Positions 8,216 through 17,512 are shown, counted from the first letter of the stretch. The stretch: DNA of 64,000 nucleotides from Tichowtungia sp964398915 (GCA_964398915.1 CAYNOR010000003.1:1-64000), one strand, 5' to 3'. Notes: generated by a model from the sequence alone, not told the origin. Numbers and translations: made by a program.

Positions 8216-8959
8216 CTATGGTTTTTTCTGAAATACGTTCAGAAATGAAAAACTGCTTTTCTCAGGAGTTTCTTCGGGTGGAAGAGCCATTTCCAGTTCA
8301 AACAGTTCGCCGATAAAATCGGGCGCAGCACGGTTTTGCAGGAATGAGAGCATTTTGTTGGTAAAGTGTTTGCCGGAGGCAGACCGGACAGGGGATGTGT
8401 ATTGCCGCTTGAGTCGCTTACGGTAAATCGTAGAACCGTCCGTGATCGAAGTCAGCTTAACTTCCCACTCAAAACGTGCTTCCAGTGTTCTCCAGCGCAT
8501 CCAGTATTGTGACATGAGCGGGCTGAGTAATGACATGAGGGGGTATTTGCTGTTCGAGCCGAGCTGTATCGTGCGGTAATCCCAAACTGTGACGGTCATG
8601 AGCGTATTGGCTGTGAGTTGCTGTGCCTCCATTTCATCCTCGACCGTGAAAATGCGCTCGTATTTATTCGCCTGCGTCAGGGTGGAGACAATTTCCAGAC
8701 CGATATCTTTTGAAGCGGAGGCGCTGGTGAAGACTACGCCGCGGCCATCCATCAGTTGCTTGTAAACCGGTTTTTCCGCCTGAAGGTTATCCGGTTCGAG
8801 GTTCGGATGAATTCGTGGAGGAAGGATCGCTACGCGTAGCCGTTGTGGTGACGGACAGGGGTGCGGTTTACGGATCGGACTTTCGATGGATGTGGCGCAA
8901 CCGCAGAGTAAAAGCAAAACCGCCATTCCAGTGATAAGCAATGGAACGGCGGTCTTCAT
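8216..8959 (-). CDS. Putative lipoprotein, unknown function
   Basis: A 247-residue protein with a signal peptide ending LLLLCGCATS, a clear lipobox, so it is predicted to be anchored in the envelope. The mature part starts with a Pro-rich linker, then RLRVAILPPR and alternating strands and helices (residues about 45-200). I do not recognise a family. The segment VAILPP followed by a stretch about changing state resembles periplasmic lipoproteins of the LpoB/GNA1162 sort only in overall pattern. It lies 27 bases downstream of the OmpA-like gene on the same strand and is probably co-transcribed with it. Confidence 0.7.
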   Translation of the reverse strand: MKTAVPLLITGMAVLLLLCGCATSIESPIRKPHPCPSPQRLRVAILPPRIHPNLEPDNLQAEKPVYKQLMDGRGVVFTSASASKDIGLEIVSTLTQANKYERIFTVEDEMEAQQLTANTLMTVTVWDYRTIQLGSNSKYPLMSLLSPLMSQYWMRWRTLEARFEWEVKLTSITDGSTIYRKRLKRQYTSPVRSASGKHFTNKMLSFLQNRAAPDFIGELFELEMALPPEETPEKSSFSFLNVFQKKP

Positions 8960-8986
8960 GGATTTATTAATTAAGCGCAGTGCGCT

Positions 8987-9742
8987 TTATTTTTTTTCCA
9001 ATACGATGGAATCTTTTTCAGGCATAACGACGATAACTGCGCGGCGGTTGAGCCGTTTGTTTTCTTTACTGTCGTTTGCAGCAACCGGCTGGGATTCGCC
9101 GCAAGCAACGGCTTTCAGGCGTTCAGGAACGATTTGTTTTTCGTTCATGAGATAATACAGAACCGCGATGCTACGATTGTAGGAGAGCTCCCAGTTATCT
9201 TTCCATTTTGATTTCTGGATTGGATCGCTGTCCGTGTGACCTTCAATGGTGATATCACGGCTGGCGTATTCCTGCTGAATAATGTCCAGTACGCTGTCGA
9301 GCGTAGTTTTACTGCTCTGTTTGAGTTCAGCTTTGCCGGATTCGAAGAGTACTTCGTTCAGGATGGTGAAGCGAATCTGACCATTGACTGCTTCAACTTT
9401 TACATTGTCCAATCCTGCGAGTTGGCGCTGAAGATCATTGATCAGGGCGTCCTTGTCTTTCATGTCTGCGTTATTGTCGTAGACATATTCATCCAGTGCA
9501 TCACCGATGAGCGCTCCGGTGGCAGCACCTGCCAAGGCGCCGATACCTGCACCTTCCCAGCTGTTAATGGCCGGGTTATTATGGCTGTTAACCCAGATCG
9601 CACCGGCTCCGGCGCCGCCAACGCCGCCGACGACAGCACCTTGCTGGGCGGGGGTTAACGGCATTTTTGGAGAACGGCAACCCACGGAAACTACACACAA
9701 AGAAAGAACGGAAACGGACAAAACATTTTTCATCCAATTCAT
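8987..9742 (-). CDS. OmpA-family lipoprotein with glycine-zipper region
   Basis: The protein has a signal peptide with lipobox (SVGC), then a glycine-zipper region (GAVVGGVGGAGAGA and GAGIGALAGAATGALIGDAL, about residues 30-85). A C-terminal OmpA-like peptidoglycan-binding domain (about 125-245) contains ITIEGHTDSD and NKRLNRRAVIVV. Such proteins tether the outer membrane to the cell wall. The ATG at 9742 was preferred over the GTG at 9754 because GTGAGGTG then sits at normal spacing. It is about 251 residues and probably forms an operon with the downstream lipoprotein. Confidence 0.88.
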   Translation of the reverse strand: MNWMKNVLSVSVLSLCVVSVGCRSPKMPLTPAQQGAVVGGVGGAGAGAIWVNSHNNPAINSWEGAGIGALAGAATGALIGDALDEYVYDNNADMKDKDALINDLQRQLAGLDNVKVEAVNGQIRFTILNEVLFESGKAELKQSSKTTLDSVLDIIQQEYASRDITIEGHTDSDPIQKSKWKDNWELSYNRSIAVLYYLMNEKQIVPERLKAVACGESQPVAANDSKENKRLNRRAVIVVMPEKDSIVLEKK

Positions 9743-9937
9743 AATGCACCTCACTTAAACAACCAACACCAACATCAAACACTCACCCCGACCGGAACGG
9801 ACACACGCCCGACAAGACCGGCAGGGAAGCTCTTTACTAGAAACAGCTTAGATGGTGCGGTATCTGTAAAAAAAGTCAAGCAGGACGAATAACATAAATA
9901 ATTAAGCCGTTTTCTGCTCCCGGAGGGTAAAAACGGG

Positions 9938-11194
9938 TTATTCTTTCGGGCGAGGTGTGAGCAATAAGGTGTGGATGCGACGCGGCGTGGCGTTTTGGAC
10001 TGTAATTTCCAGACCCGGTGCGTCCACTTTGGTTCCGACGGGCGGAATGGTTCCAAGCACGTTAAGAATATAGCCGCCGATGGAGTCGTACTCATCGCTT
10101 TCGGGAATGTTCAGCCCAAGGTCTTCATTTAAATCGGCTACGGCCAGGCTGGCTTTTACTAAGGCGGTTCCGTCGGAACATTTCAGAACATCTCTTTCCG
10201 TAAGATCATATTCGTCGTGAATTTCACCGATGAGTTCCTCAATGATGTCTTCCATGCAGACAATGCCTGCGGTGCCTCCGTATTCATCAACAACCAATGC
10301 CATGTGGAAGTGTTGAGCCCTCATTTGACGCAGGAGGTCGTTGATGGGCATGGCTTCCGGAACAGCACTGAGTTTTTTTATAATATCTTTAACAAGGCGG
10401 TCTTTTTCTCCCGTCGCAAAGAGGCACAACAGATCTTTGACGTGTACGACGCCTGCCATGTTGTCGATGGTTTCATCATAAACAGGAAAACGGGAATGCA
10501 TTGCCCGCTGCACTTTTTCTACGCATTCAGCGATGGTGCTGTTCATGCGTAATCCTTCAATGTTAACGCGTGGTGTCATGATTTCGCGAACGACCGTTTC
10601 GCCGAATTCCAGAACGCTACGTATGATTTCGCGTTCTTCTTTTTCGAGAGACTCTTCGTCAGCCTGCTCGACAATGGTCATGATTTCTTCTTCCGGTGTG
10701 GGCCTGTCGTCTTCATCCGCAGAAGAAAGTGCGCGGGAAAGAAGGCCGCGTTCCAAGGCATAGATGGGCCAGACAAGCGGTAAAAGCAGGTTTGTTAATC
10801 CGATGACAAACGGGAGGAAGAAGAGCGAAAGCCGGTCGGCGTAGCTTTCGGCTAAAACAAACGGGATGACGCGGATGAAGATCAGGTAAAGCGGTGTCAT
10901 GACCACCATGAGTCCGGCCCATTCGATGGTTCGTGGAAAATTAAATGCGTGAAATGCAGAATAAATGGCTGTTATTTCAAAAAGGGTAAGACAGAAGCGC
11001 AGTGTAGTTCTTAAAAGGTTCCAGCGGCCGGCCCAGTGGACGAGAGTGTGTTTTGCCTTCGGTTTTTTTTCAATGAGGCGGCTGATACCTGCATTGCCTG
11101 TTTCACGGAATGCGGCAAACAGTACGGCCCAGAACCCGGAGGTCAGCAGGGCAATGATACTGCCTATGAGATGATTAAAATCTACTTCGTTCAT
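9938..11194 (-). CDS. CorC/HlyC-like CNNM-type membrane protein with CBS pair
   Basis: A 418-residue protein with about four hydrophobic segments in residues 1-150, then the acidic stretch and VREIMTPRVNIEGL motif. A CBS pair follows (about 205-325), and a C-terminal CorC/HlyC transporter-associated domain (about 335-415, DEYDSIGGYILNVLG). The family (CorC, TlyC, MpfA) is linked to magnesium and cobalt efflux and was once named hemolysin. Its start is one base from the ybeY stop, as in the ybeY-corC pairing of many bacteria. The membrane part is shorter and less typical than a full DUF21 domain. Confidence 0.87.
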   Translation of the reverse strand: MNEVDFNHLIGSIIALLTSGFWAVLFAAFRETGNAGISRLIEKKPKAKHTLVHWAGRWNLLRTTLRFCLTLFEITAIYSAFHAFNFPRTIEWAGLMVVMTPLYLIFIRVIPFVLAESYADRLSLFFLPFVIGLTNLLLPLVWPIYALERGLLSRALSSADEDDRPTPEEEIMTIVEQADEESLEKEEREIIRSVLEFGETVVREIMTPRVNIEGLRMNSTIAECVEKVQRAMHSRFPVYDETIDNMAGVVHVKDLLCLFATGEKDRLVKDIIKKLSAVPEAMPINDLLRQMRAQHFHMALVVDEYGGTAGIVCMEDIIEELIGEIHDEYDLTERDVLKCSDGTALVKASLAVADLNEDLGLNIPESDEYDSIGGYILNVLGTIPPVGTKVDAPGLEITVQNATPRRIHTLLLTPRPKE

Positions 11195-11195
11195 A

Positions 11196-11654
11196 TTATT
11201 TCACTGTCAGACGGGTAATTTCTGATTTCAGTTCTTTCAGTCGTCGCAGTTCTGTACGGCGCATGGCTGCGCGGTTGGCCGGTGTGTTGTCGTCAGCGCC
11301 TGAGAGGTGGTTGAAGCCGTGGGCTATGTAAAGAGCAAGTTCTGCATTGATGCCGTCGTGTTGCGCCCCTTCGCGTACGGCGCACTCGACATTGACGATG
11401 AGATCTCCGGATGTTCCTTCTTCGCCGGGGATCGGCTCACTGCGAAAGCTAATGACATCGGTCGTGCGATCTTTGCCGAAGAATTCGCGGTTGTATTGCG
11501 TAATGCCGTTATCGTCCGCCAGTAACAGGGTGACTTCCTGCCAGACGGTTTCCGGGTCGGTTGATTCAAGCTCGGCGGCGAGCTTAGCGGTTAACCGACG
11601 GATGGCCGGCAGATTGACTCGATATTTCTGCCGATTTATAAGGACTGTTTTCAT
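11196..11654 (-). CDS. ybeY: Endoribonuclease YbeY
   Basis: YbeY is a metal-dependent single-strand RNase for 16S rRNA 3' maturation and ribosome quality control. The ATG at 11654 gives a 152-residue protein starting MKTVLINRQKYRVN, fitting the family; longer in-frame starts would only read back through the HD gene. It contains DRTTDVISF and the zinc motif region HGFNHLSGADD. The usual H-x3-H-x5-H pattern has Asp in place of the third His. The gene overlaps the 3' end of the PgpH-like gene by 71 bases and leads directly into the CorC-like gene. Confidence 0.88.
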   Translation of the reverse strand: MKTVLINRQKYRVNLPAIRRLTAKLAAELESTDPETVWQEVTLLLADDNGITQYNREFFGKDRTTDVISFRSEPIPGEEGTSGDLIVNVECAVREGAQHDGINAELALYIAHGFNHLSGADDNTPANRAAMRRTELRRLKELKSEITRLTVK

Positions 11655-13863
11655 CTTTAGGGTAGGCGACTCGGCCATGGTGCATATTCGTAAGTGAGAA
11701 GACGAAGGATTGTTTGATTTGATTAAGTTCAGCGAGCGTGAGTTTGCACTCGTCGAGTTGTCCGTCACGCAAACGGGTGTCGAAGATATCGTTTATCAGA
11801 TTGGTGATGCGCACAGGGGTCGGCTTTTCGAGCGAACGTGATGCGGCCTCGCTACTGTCTGCCAGCATCAGAATGGCCATTTCCCGGCTTTGTGGCCGCG
11901 GACCTTCGTAACGGAAATCTTCATCATTGATGGCCGGATGTCCGGCGGAGTTTTCTTTCTGCTGACGGGTTTTTGCGCGGTGGTAAAAAACGGAAACCAG
12001 GCTGGTTCCGTGGTGCTGTTCAATTCCGTCGACTATAACCTGAGGCAGTTTGTATTTCTTTGCCAGCATAATGCCTTCTTTGGCATGCGAGACGATTACC
12101 AGCGTACTCATGCTGGGCGTCAGTTCATCATGCGGGTTTTCGGAAAACTGAATATTTTCACTGAAAAACCCCGGTTTAACGAGCTTACCGATATCGTGAA
12201 AGTAGGCGCAGACGCGCAACATGAGTCCGTTGGCGCCGATGGCTTCGGCGGCGTTCTGCGCGAGACTGGCCATCATGAGAGAATGGTGGTAGGTGCCGGG
12301 CGCGTTGATGGCGAGACTTTGCAACAATGGATGGCTCAGGTCGGAGAGCTCCAACAGCGAAATGTCGGTAGTGATTTTAAAGAGGTGTTCGAAAACGGGG
12401 ATTAGCAGCATAGCCAGCAAGGCGCTGATTAATCCGCAGAGCATGGCTACCCCGAGTTGCGGTGCAAGAACCTGCCAGGACAGCCGGGTTAGAACGGCCA
12501 TGACGAGTGCAAAAAGAATTTTGATTGCGCCGATCCAGAATCCGGCACGAAACAGCGAGGTGCGGCGTTTGACGTCTTGAGTCGTGTAGATGGTCGCGAC
12601 AGATGTTAATAGACCGAGAACAAACACATCGAAGCTTCCGCCGAGCAGTGTTGCCAGTGCAAAACTGACCCAGAGTCCGGCGACCAATCCTGCGGTACTG
12701 CCCAGCAGGATGGATGCCAGCAACGGTGCAATGGATAATGGCAGCGCAAAGTTGAGTACAGAGATTGGCAACAGGTGTAGGTTGACGGTCGCATAGAGCA
12801 AGCCCTTTCCAACGACCAGCGGTATGGCAGAGAGTGTGATCAGTAGCAGCAGTTGCCGGCGGCTGTGCAGCAGGGCCGGTCGAACGATGCCGGCGACAGC
12901 GGCGGTCAATGCAATGCCGATAAGCAGCAACAGGCCGCTACCCGTCAGTCGTTGAATACGTTCGGCGGGCGGTTCAAGTTCGCTTAGTTGTTTTTCGTGA
13001 GCGGTCAGCCATACGAGTGTTTGTTCGCTGACGGGATTGCCGTTGCGGATCAGCGTGGTTCCGGCGTTCACCGGTTCAATGGCTGGGTCTGCCAGTTCGA
13101 CGGCTTGTGCGCGGCGTGCGGCAGTTTCGGCCGCATCGTACGTCAGGTTGGGCCAAAGCCATGTTGCAATCAGTGCACGGAGCGTTTCTTCGTTGCGGTT
13201 TTCACGCGGGAGCTCATGCAGGATTTCTGCGGTTGAAATTTTGAGGGCTTCAGGTTGCTGGACAAAACTGTCGAGTGTACGGATGGTATCGGTCTTGCCG
13301 CCGCGTAACGTTATTTTACCGGACGGGGCTGCGCCGTTAAATTTTGTTTGTGCGTCGCCTGCGGAGATGATGCCGCGCGAAACAATATTGGAAAGTGCAG
13401 TGAAAATGATCACCTGTACATCAACGGCCTCGTTCGCCGGAATGATGCTCATCAGTTGAGGAGTTGTTAGTACTTTCCGGGCGTGTTCAATCACGGAGAT
13501 ATCTATGGAAAAAACCGGCAGAATTGTATCAGCAATTGCACGTTGCCGGGATTGTGTGATCGCGAGGTTTTCTGCGCGGAAATCGACCGACGCAATGATG
13601 GTTTCATGTGCCTTTTGACCAAGTACCAGTGTTTGCGGTTGCAGCATTCGTCCACTGTAAAAAAACAGTACGAGCCCCGACCAAAGACCGAAAACCAGTA
13701 ACAGATTGAAAAGCGGAAAGCGACGCGCCGGTTTATGGGTGGCGATATTTCTAGCCGCAGTAACGCGATTGTTTTTTTTTCTAAACAGTTTTCGTTTCAC
13801 AAAGGTCTCTGTTGTGTCGATATATATGGATTCATTAGCGAACCGAAAGAAGGTGTCCGTCAT
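11584..13863 (-). CDS. PgpH-like 7TM HD phosphohydrolase
   Basis: A 759-residue membrane protein: one N-terminal membrane segment (about 50-70), a large extracytoplasmic region (about 75-290), a cluster of seven hydrophobic helices (about 305-490), and a cytoplasmic HD domain (about 510-690) with YHHSLMMASLA and AYFHDIGKLVKP. This is the 7TMR-HDED layout of PgpH, a c-di-AMP phosphodiesterase. Co-location with ybeY is classical for the family. It overlaps the S4 gene upstream and ybeY downstream, so the whole group is one translationally coupled operon. The c-di-AMP activity is by family, not seen directly. Confidence 0.9.
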   Translation of the reverse strand: MTDTFFRFANESIYIDTTETFVKRKLFRKKNNRVTAARNIATHKPARRFPLFNLLLVFGLWSGLVLFFYSGRMLQPQTLVLGQKAHETIIASVDFRAENLAITQSRQRAIADTILPVFSIDISVIEHARKVLTTPQLMSIIPANEAVDVQVIIFTALSNIVSRGIISAGDAQTKFNGAAPSGKITLRGGKTDTIRTLDSFVQQPEALKISTAEILHELPRENRNEETLRALIATWLWPNLTYDAAETAARRAQAVELADPAIEPVNAGTTLIRNGNPVSEQTLVWLTAHEKQLSELEPPAERIQRLTGSGLLLLIGIALTAAVAGIVRPALLHSRRQLLLLITLSAIPLVVGKGLLYATVNLHLLPISVLNFALPLSIAPLLASILLGSTAGLVAGLWVSFALATLLGGSFDVFVLGLLTSVATIYTTQDVKRRTSLFRAGFWIGAIKILFALVMAVLTRLSWQVLAPQLGVAMLCGLISALLAMLLIPVFEHLFKITTDISLLELSDLSHPLLQSLAINAPGTYHHSLMMASLAQNAAEAIGANGLMLRVCAYFHDIGKLVKPGFFSENIQFSENPHDELTPSMSTLVIVSHAKEGIMLAKKYKLPQVIVDGIEQHHGTSLVSVFYHRAKTRQQKENSAGHPAINDEDFRYEGPRPQSREMAILMLADSSEAASRSLEKPTPVRITNLINDIFDTRLRDGQLDECKLTLAELNQIKQSFVFSLTNMHHGRVAYPKDENSPYKSAEISSQSAGHPSVNR

Positions 13864-14041
13864 ATTGAACAGACATACCGGGGCGGATTTTCCGGCGCAG
13901 GCGCAGTTCGACTTGACCGTCCACCGTGACGAGTCCTTCGCTGATCATAATTCGAGCTTCGCCGCCGGTTCCGCAGAGCTGTGTGGCTTTGAGTAGTTTA
14001 TCCAGCTCGATGTATTCCCCGGTAATTTTAAATTCTGCCAT
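13835..14041 (-). CDS. S4-domain RNA-binding protein (YbcJ/YaaA type)
   Basis: A 68-residue protein that is essentially a single S4 domain: IELDKLLKATQLCGTGGEAR, then GLVTVDGQVELRLRRKIRPG and a hydrophobic end. Small S4 proteins bind structured RNA, usually rRNA, and are often found beside ribosome-maturation genes. It overlaps the upstream 86-residue gene by 14 bases and the PgpH-like gene by 29, so it belongs to the same operon as ybeY. Confidence 0.88.
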   Translation of the reverse strand: MAEFKITGEYIELDKLLKATQLCGTGGEARIMISEGLVTVDGQVELRLRRKIRPGMSVQYDGHLLSVR

Positions 14042-14288
14042 TTTTTTTCCTCATTATGCGAACGAGCTCCAGCTCTTCATGAGTGGCGCGCCGGCGGTTA
14101 TAGAGCGCGGCCACTTTTTCTTCGAGTGCCGTCCAATCTTCCGGGGTTGCAGGGGTATCGTAATCCCAGCGCTCCTCGTCTGACCGTTTGAACTGCCATT
14201 TGATCCCCTTATTCATGGTGATCGCAATGCGTACCGTGCGCTTTACGCCGTCTTCGAGTTTTTCAATCCATTCAATATCGCGTTTCAT
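14028..14288 (-). CDS. Conserved-looking small protein, unknown function
   Basis: An 86-residue basic, soluble protein (MKRDIEWIEKLEDGVKRTVR...) with no signal peptide and two probable strands around VRIAITMNKGIKWQFKR. A helical C-terminal half (TALEEKVAALYNRRRATHEELELVRIMRKK) follows. I do not recognise the family. It is supported by its position: it overlaps the S4 gene by 14 bases and opens the S4-PgpH-YbeY-CorC operon, which suggests a role related to RNA or the ribosome. That role is only an inference. Confidence 0.65.
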   Translation of the reverse strand: MKRDIEWIEKLEDGVKRTVRIAITMNKGIKWQFKRSDEERWDYDTPATPEDWTALEEKVAALYNRRRATHEELELVRIMRKKNGRI

Positions 14289-14296
14289 GAGGTGCT

Positions 14297-14491
14297 TTAT
14301 TTTTGTTTTTTGCCTTTATGGGTGGCCCCGGTGCAGGCGTCCGGTTCTACAGGCGGTTTATGAGGTTTGTAACTGGCTGTCTGGTTTGTGTTTTCCAGAA
14401 TATTTGTCGCTGAGTTGATGCTGGATTGACTGTTTTTGGCAAAAACAGATGCGCACCCTAACAGGATCAAAGCAATCGGAATTTTATTCAT
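14297..14491 (-). CDS. Small secreted or lipid-anchored peptide
   Basis: A 64-residue product starting MNKIPIALILLGCASVFAKN, which reads as a short signal peptide with a lipobox-like LLGC. The remainder is Asn/Thr/Pro-rich with a Lys-rich end. GAGG lies just two bases before the ATG, closer than ideal. It ends eight bases before the next gene on the same strand. No family is recognised and the gene is plausible rather than certain. Confidence 0.45.
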   Translation of the reverse strand: MNKIPIALILLGCASVFAKNSQSSINSATNILENTNQTASYKPHKPPVEPDACTGATHKGKKQK

Positions 14492-14725
14492 GTCCTCATG
14501 TATATACTTTGCAGCGTCCGGCGGAAAGGTAAAATCAAAGTCGGGAGGGTGTGTTATACGCATGTTTTGCCGATAATTTAAAGTGACCGGGGCCCGGCTT
14601 CCCATTGGTGCTTTAAAAAAATCGCGTAAAATCGTGTGATTCACAGTCCGCATCGTTATATTCGACAGCCTGTTGAACTGATTTCAGGATTTTTAAAATT
14701 CGTATAACCGGCGGGATTGTATTTT

Positions 14726-16021
14726 ATGGGTAAAATTATTCCAATTGAAACGTTGGGCGAATGCAAAGTGAATTCGCCATTTCAGGCAAAGCGGCAGAAT
14801 TTTTTTTGTGACGATAACGGTGTGATCTGCAAGGTACACACGCTGGACTGCGCACCCGGTTCGTCCGTTGACGAAATTGAATATTTTCAGCGGGCCGGCG
14901 CACGCGAGAAAATTTATTTCCGGCCGGAAGAGGTTGTTGTTGGCGTGGTGACCTGCGGCGGGCTTTGCCCTGGATTAAACGATGTGATTCGTGCTGTAAC
15001 CTTCTGCGCGCTGGAGGGCTACGGTGTCAAAAAGGTGCTTGGATTTCAGTACGGTTATGAGGGGCTTGTCGCCAAATACTCCCACCCGCCGATTGAACTG
15101 ACGACTGACAATACCGACGGGATTCACGAGAAGGGCGGTACGATTCTTAAATCGTCGCGCGGCCCGCAGGACACGAAAGAGATCGTGCATACCCTGCGTC
15201 ATTACAAGGTCAACATACTCATCACCATCGGCGGCGACGGTACCTTGCGCGGCGCGCGGGACATTCAGAATGAGGTAAAAGCGCAAGGACTGAACATTGC
15301 GGTAATCGGTGTGCCGAAGACGATCGACAACGATATCGGTGTGATTGAGCGATCCTTCGGATATGAAACCGCCGTGCAAAGTGCATGGGAAGTGGTTAAC
15401 TGCGCTCATGCGGAGGCCAAAGCCTATCGCCATGGCATCGGGCTGGTTAAGCTGATGGGCCGCGAGTCGGGCTGGATTGCCGCCTCGACCGCTACCTCCA
15501 ACAGTAATGTCAATTTCTGTCTGATTCCCGAAGTACCGTTTGATCTGGCCGGACCGAACGGTTTTTTTGAACACCTGCGCCGCCGTCTCGAAAAGAAAGA
15601 TCACGCAGTGGTTGTGGTGGCGGAGGGCGCAGGACAGAATCTGATTGTGCATGGTGACGCAAAAGACAAATCGGGCAATAAAAAGCTGGCGGATGTGGGG
15701 CCCTTTCTGCGCGACGAAATGTCCCGCTGGTTTATGGAAAATAAATTTGAAATCAATGTGAAGTATTTTGATCCCAGTTATTCAATCCGCAGCACCTCGG
15801 CTAATGCGAATGATTCAGAATACTGTCTTTTCCTTGGGTTTAATGCGATGCACGCCGCCATGGCAGGCAAAACCGGCATGGTGGTCGGGTTGCATAATCA
15901 TCGCCTGGTTCACTTACCGATTCCAATGATCGGACAGCGAAAACTGGTCGATCCACACGGCTGGGTCTGGCAGGCGGTTCTTCAGACTACGCGGCAGCCC
16001 GCCTTTATGGTGAATGGATAG
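14726..16021 (+). CDS. 6-phosphofructokinase (TP0108/plant-type clade)
   Basis: The enzyme phosphorylates fructose 6-phosphate in glycolysis. The 431-residue length, a roughly 75-residue N-terminal extension and the core VVTCGGLCPGLNDVIR mark the long-chain clade that includes plant, trypanosomal and spirochaete enzymes. TIGGDGTLRGA carries Gly at the position that in many PPi-dependent enzymes is Asp, which favours ATP. PKTIDNDI carries Lys where E. coli ATP-PFK has Gly, which is seen in both donor classes. The donor is therefore likely ATP but unproven. The ATG at 14726 was chosen over an upstream TTG. Its stop codon directly abuts the stop of the convergent NAD(P)HX repair gene. Confidence 0.9.
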   Translation: MGKIIPIETLGECKVNSPFQAKRQNFFCDDNGVICKVHTLDCAPGSSVDEIEYFQRAGAREKIYFRPEEVVVGVVTCGGLCPGLNDVIRAVTFCALEGYGVKKVLGFQYGYEGLVAKYSHPPIELTTDNTDGIHEKGGTILKSSRGPQDTKEIVHTLRHYKVNILITIGGDGTLRGARDIQNEVKAQGLNIAVIGVPKTIDNDIGVIERSFGYETAVQSAWEVVNCAHAEAKAYRHGIGLVKLMGRESGWIAASTATSNSNVNFCLIPEVPFDLAGPNGFFEHLRRRLEKKDHAVVVVAEGAGQNLIVHGDAKDKSGNKKLADVGPFLRDEMSRWFMENKFEINVKYFDPSYSIRSTSANANDSEYCLFLGFNAMHAAMAGKTGMVVGLHNHRLVHLPIPMIGQRKLVDPHGWVWQAVLQTTRQPAFMVNG

Positions 16022-17512
16022 TTAGCGCGCCGCCAGAAAACCGAAGGCATCGGGCAGTGCTTTAATGATGTCGGTAGCAATCAGGGCCGGTTGCGTGAAA
16101 TCGTGCGCGGCGATATCGCCCGCGATGCCGTGCAGATAAACTGCGGTCATTGCCGCATTAAACGGCGCCATTCCCTGACCAAGCAGTCCGCTAAGCAGCC
16201 CGGCTAATACATCGCCGGATCCGCCGGTTGCCATGCCGGGATTGCCAGTCATGTTGATGGCCAGTTTTTTTCCGGGGTCTGCGACAACAGTTCCTGAGCC
16301 TTTTAGAACGATAGTTTTCCCGGTTTTTTCGGCGGCTTCCTTTGCCTGTGCCCAGCGGTCGGTGACCGGTGAACCGAAGAGCCGTTCAAACTCACCGGGA
16401 TGGGGAGTTAAAACAACCGGACATTTTGCGGCGGCGATTTTTTCTGGCGTAACGCAGAGTGCGTCGGCATCCAGCACCAGCGGAACCGTACAGGTTTCAA
16501 GTAAAGCTTCCGTCAGTATGCGGGTTGCACCGGTACGTCCAAGCCCCGGTCCGGCCAGCAGCGCGTCAAAATTCGACAGATCCAACGGAATTTTTTCTTT
16601 AAACGGATGAACCATTACTTCGGGGCCGCAGGCCTGTGCAACAATAGGGTAAACCTCTGCCGGCGTCAGCACACTGACGAGGCCGGCACCCGAGCGCAGT
16701 GCCGCGCGTGCCGCCATGGCGATCGCCCCGGTATAACCGACAGATCCGCCAATCAGCAGAACGTGTCCATACGTGCCTTTATGGCCGTCGCGCTCGCGGC
16801 GCGGCAGAAAAATATCCGAACGGTCAATCAGGGCGGCTTCTTCACATCCTGCGATGTCTTCGATGAATTCAGGCGGAATGCCGATATCGGCGACTTCTAT
16901 GTTTCCAATGTATGGAAGCGCTTCAGGCCGGATGAGTCCGGTTTTCGGCAGTCCGATGGTGATCGTGATATCCGCCTTCACAGCGGCTCCTTCAGCAATT
17001 CCGGTATCTGTATCAATGCCGGACGGAAGGTCGATGGAGAGAACGGATGCGTACTGAGATTCCTCGTTGACCCATTCAATGAGCGGAGTCATGAATCCGC
17101 GCGGAGCGCCTTTGGATCCGGTGCCGAGCAGTCCGTCAATAATCAGGGCGGGATTCGTTTTCGGAAGGAGGTCCCTCGCGCTACGGATTTCTTTCGGGAG
17201 GATTCCGGCCCGGATCATTTTTTTAAGGTGCAGCTGTGCATCGCCTTTAACCTGATTCTGTGATCCGCAGAGCCAGACTTCGATATCGAGATCGCTTTTT
17301 GAAAGCTCGGTGGCCGCGGCAAAAACATCGCCGCCGTTGTTGCCGGTTCCGGCAATCAGCAGGACAGATTTTCCACTGAGACTGGCGAGCAGGTCACCTG
17401 CGACACGAGCAACGCCCTGTCCGGCGCGGCGCATCAGTTCTTCACCGGGGGTGCCGTCTTCAATGGTGCGGCGATCGAGTTCACGCATTTCCATTGCGGA
17501 TACAGTTTTCAT
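16022..17512 (-). CDS. nnr: Bifunctional NAD(P)H-hydrate epimerase/dehydratase
   Basis: This fused enzyme repairs hydrated NADH and NADPH. The N-terminal YjeF_N epimerase domain (about residues 1-215) shows AGTGNNGGDVFAAA. The C-terminal ADP/ATP-dependent dehydratase domain (about 225-495) has GGSVGYTGAIAMAARAAL, LTPHPGEFERL and the GNPGMATGGSGDVLAG motif. The ATG at 17512 gives the usual MKTVSAMEMRELDRR start; a further in-frame ATG at 17542 adds ten residues without support. It converges on the phosphofructokinase gene with no gap. Confidence 0.95.
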   Translation of the reverse strand: MKTVSAMEMRELDRRTIEDGTPGEELMRRAGQGVARVAGDLLASLSGKSVLLIAGTGNNGGDVFAAATELSKSDLDIEVWLCGSQNQVKGDAQLHLKKMIRAGILPKEIRSARDLLPKTNPALIIDGLLGTGSKGAPRGFMTPLIEWVNEESQYASVLSIDLPSGIDTDTGIAEGAAVKADITITIGLPKTGLIRPEALPYIGNIEVADIGIPPEFIEDIAGCEEAALIDRSDIFLPRRERDGHKGTYGHVLLIGGSVGYTGAIAMAARAALRSGAGLVSVLTPAEVYPIVAQACGPEVMVHPFKEKIPLDLSNFDALLAGPGLGRTGATRILTEALLETCTVPLVLDADALCVTPEKIAAAKCPVVLTPHPGEFERLFGSPVTDRWAQAKEAAEKTGKTIVLKGSGTVVADPGKKLAINMTGNPGMATGGSGDVLAGLLSGLLGQGMAPFNAAMTAVYLHGIAGDIAAHDFTQPALIATDIIKALPDAFGFLAAR

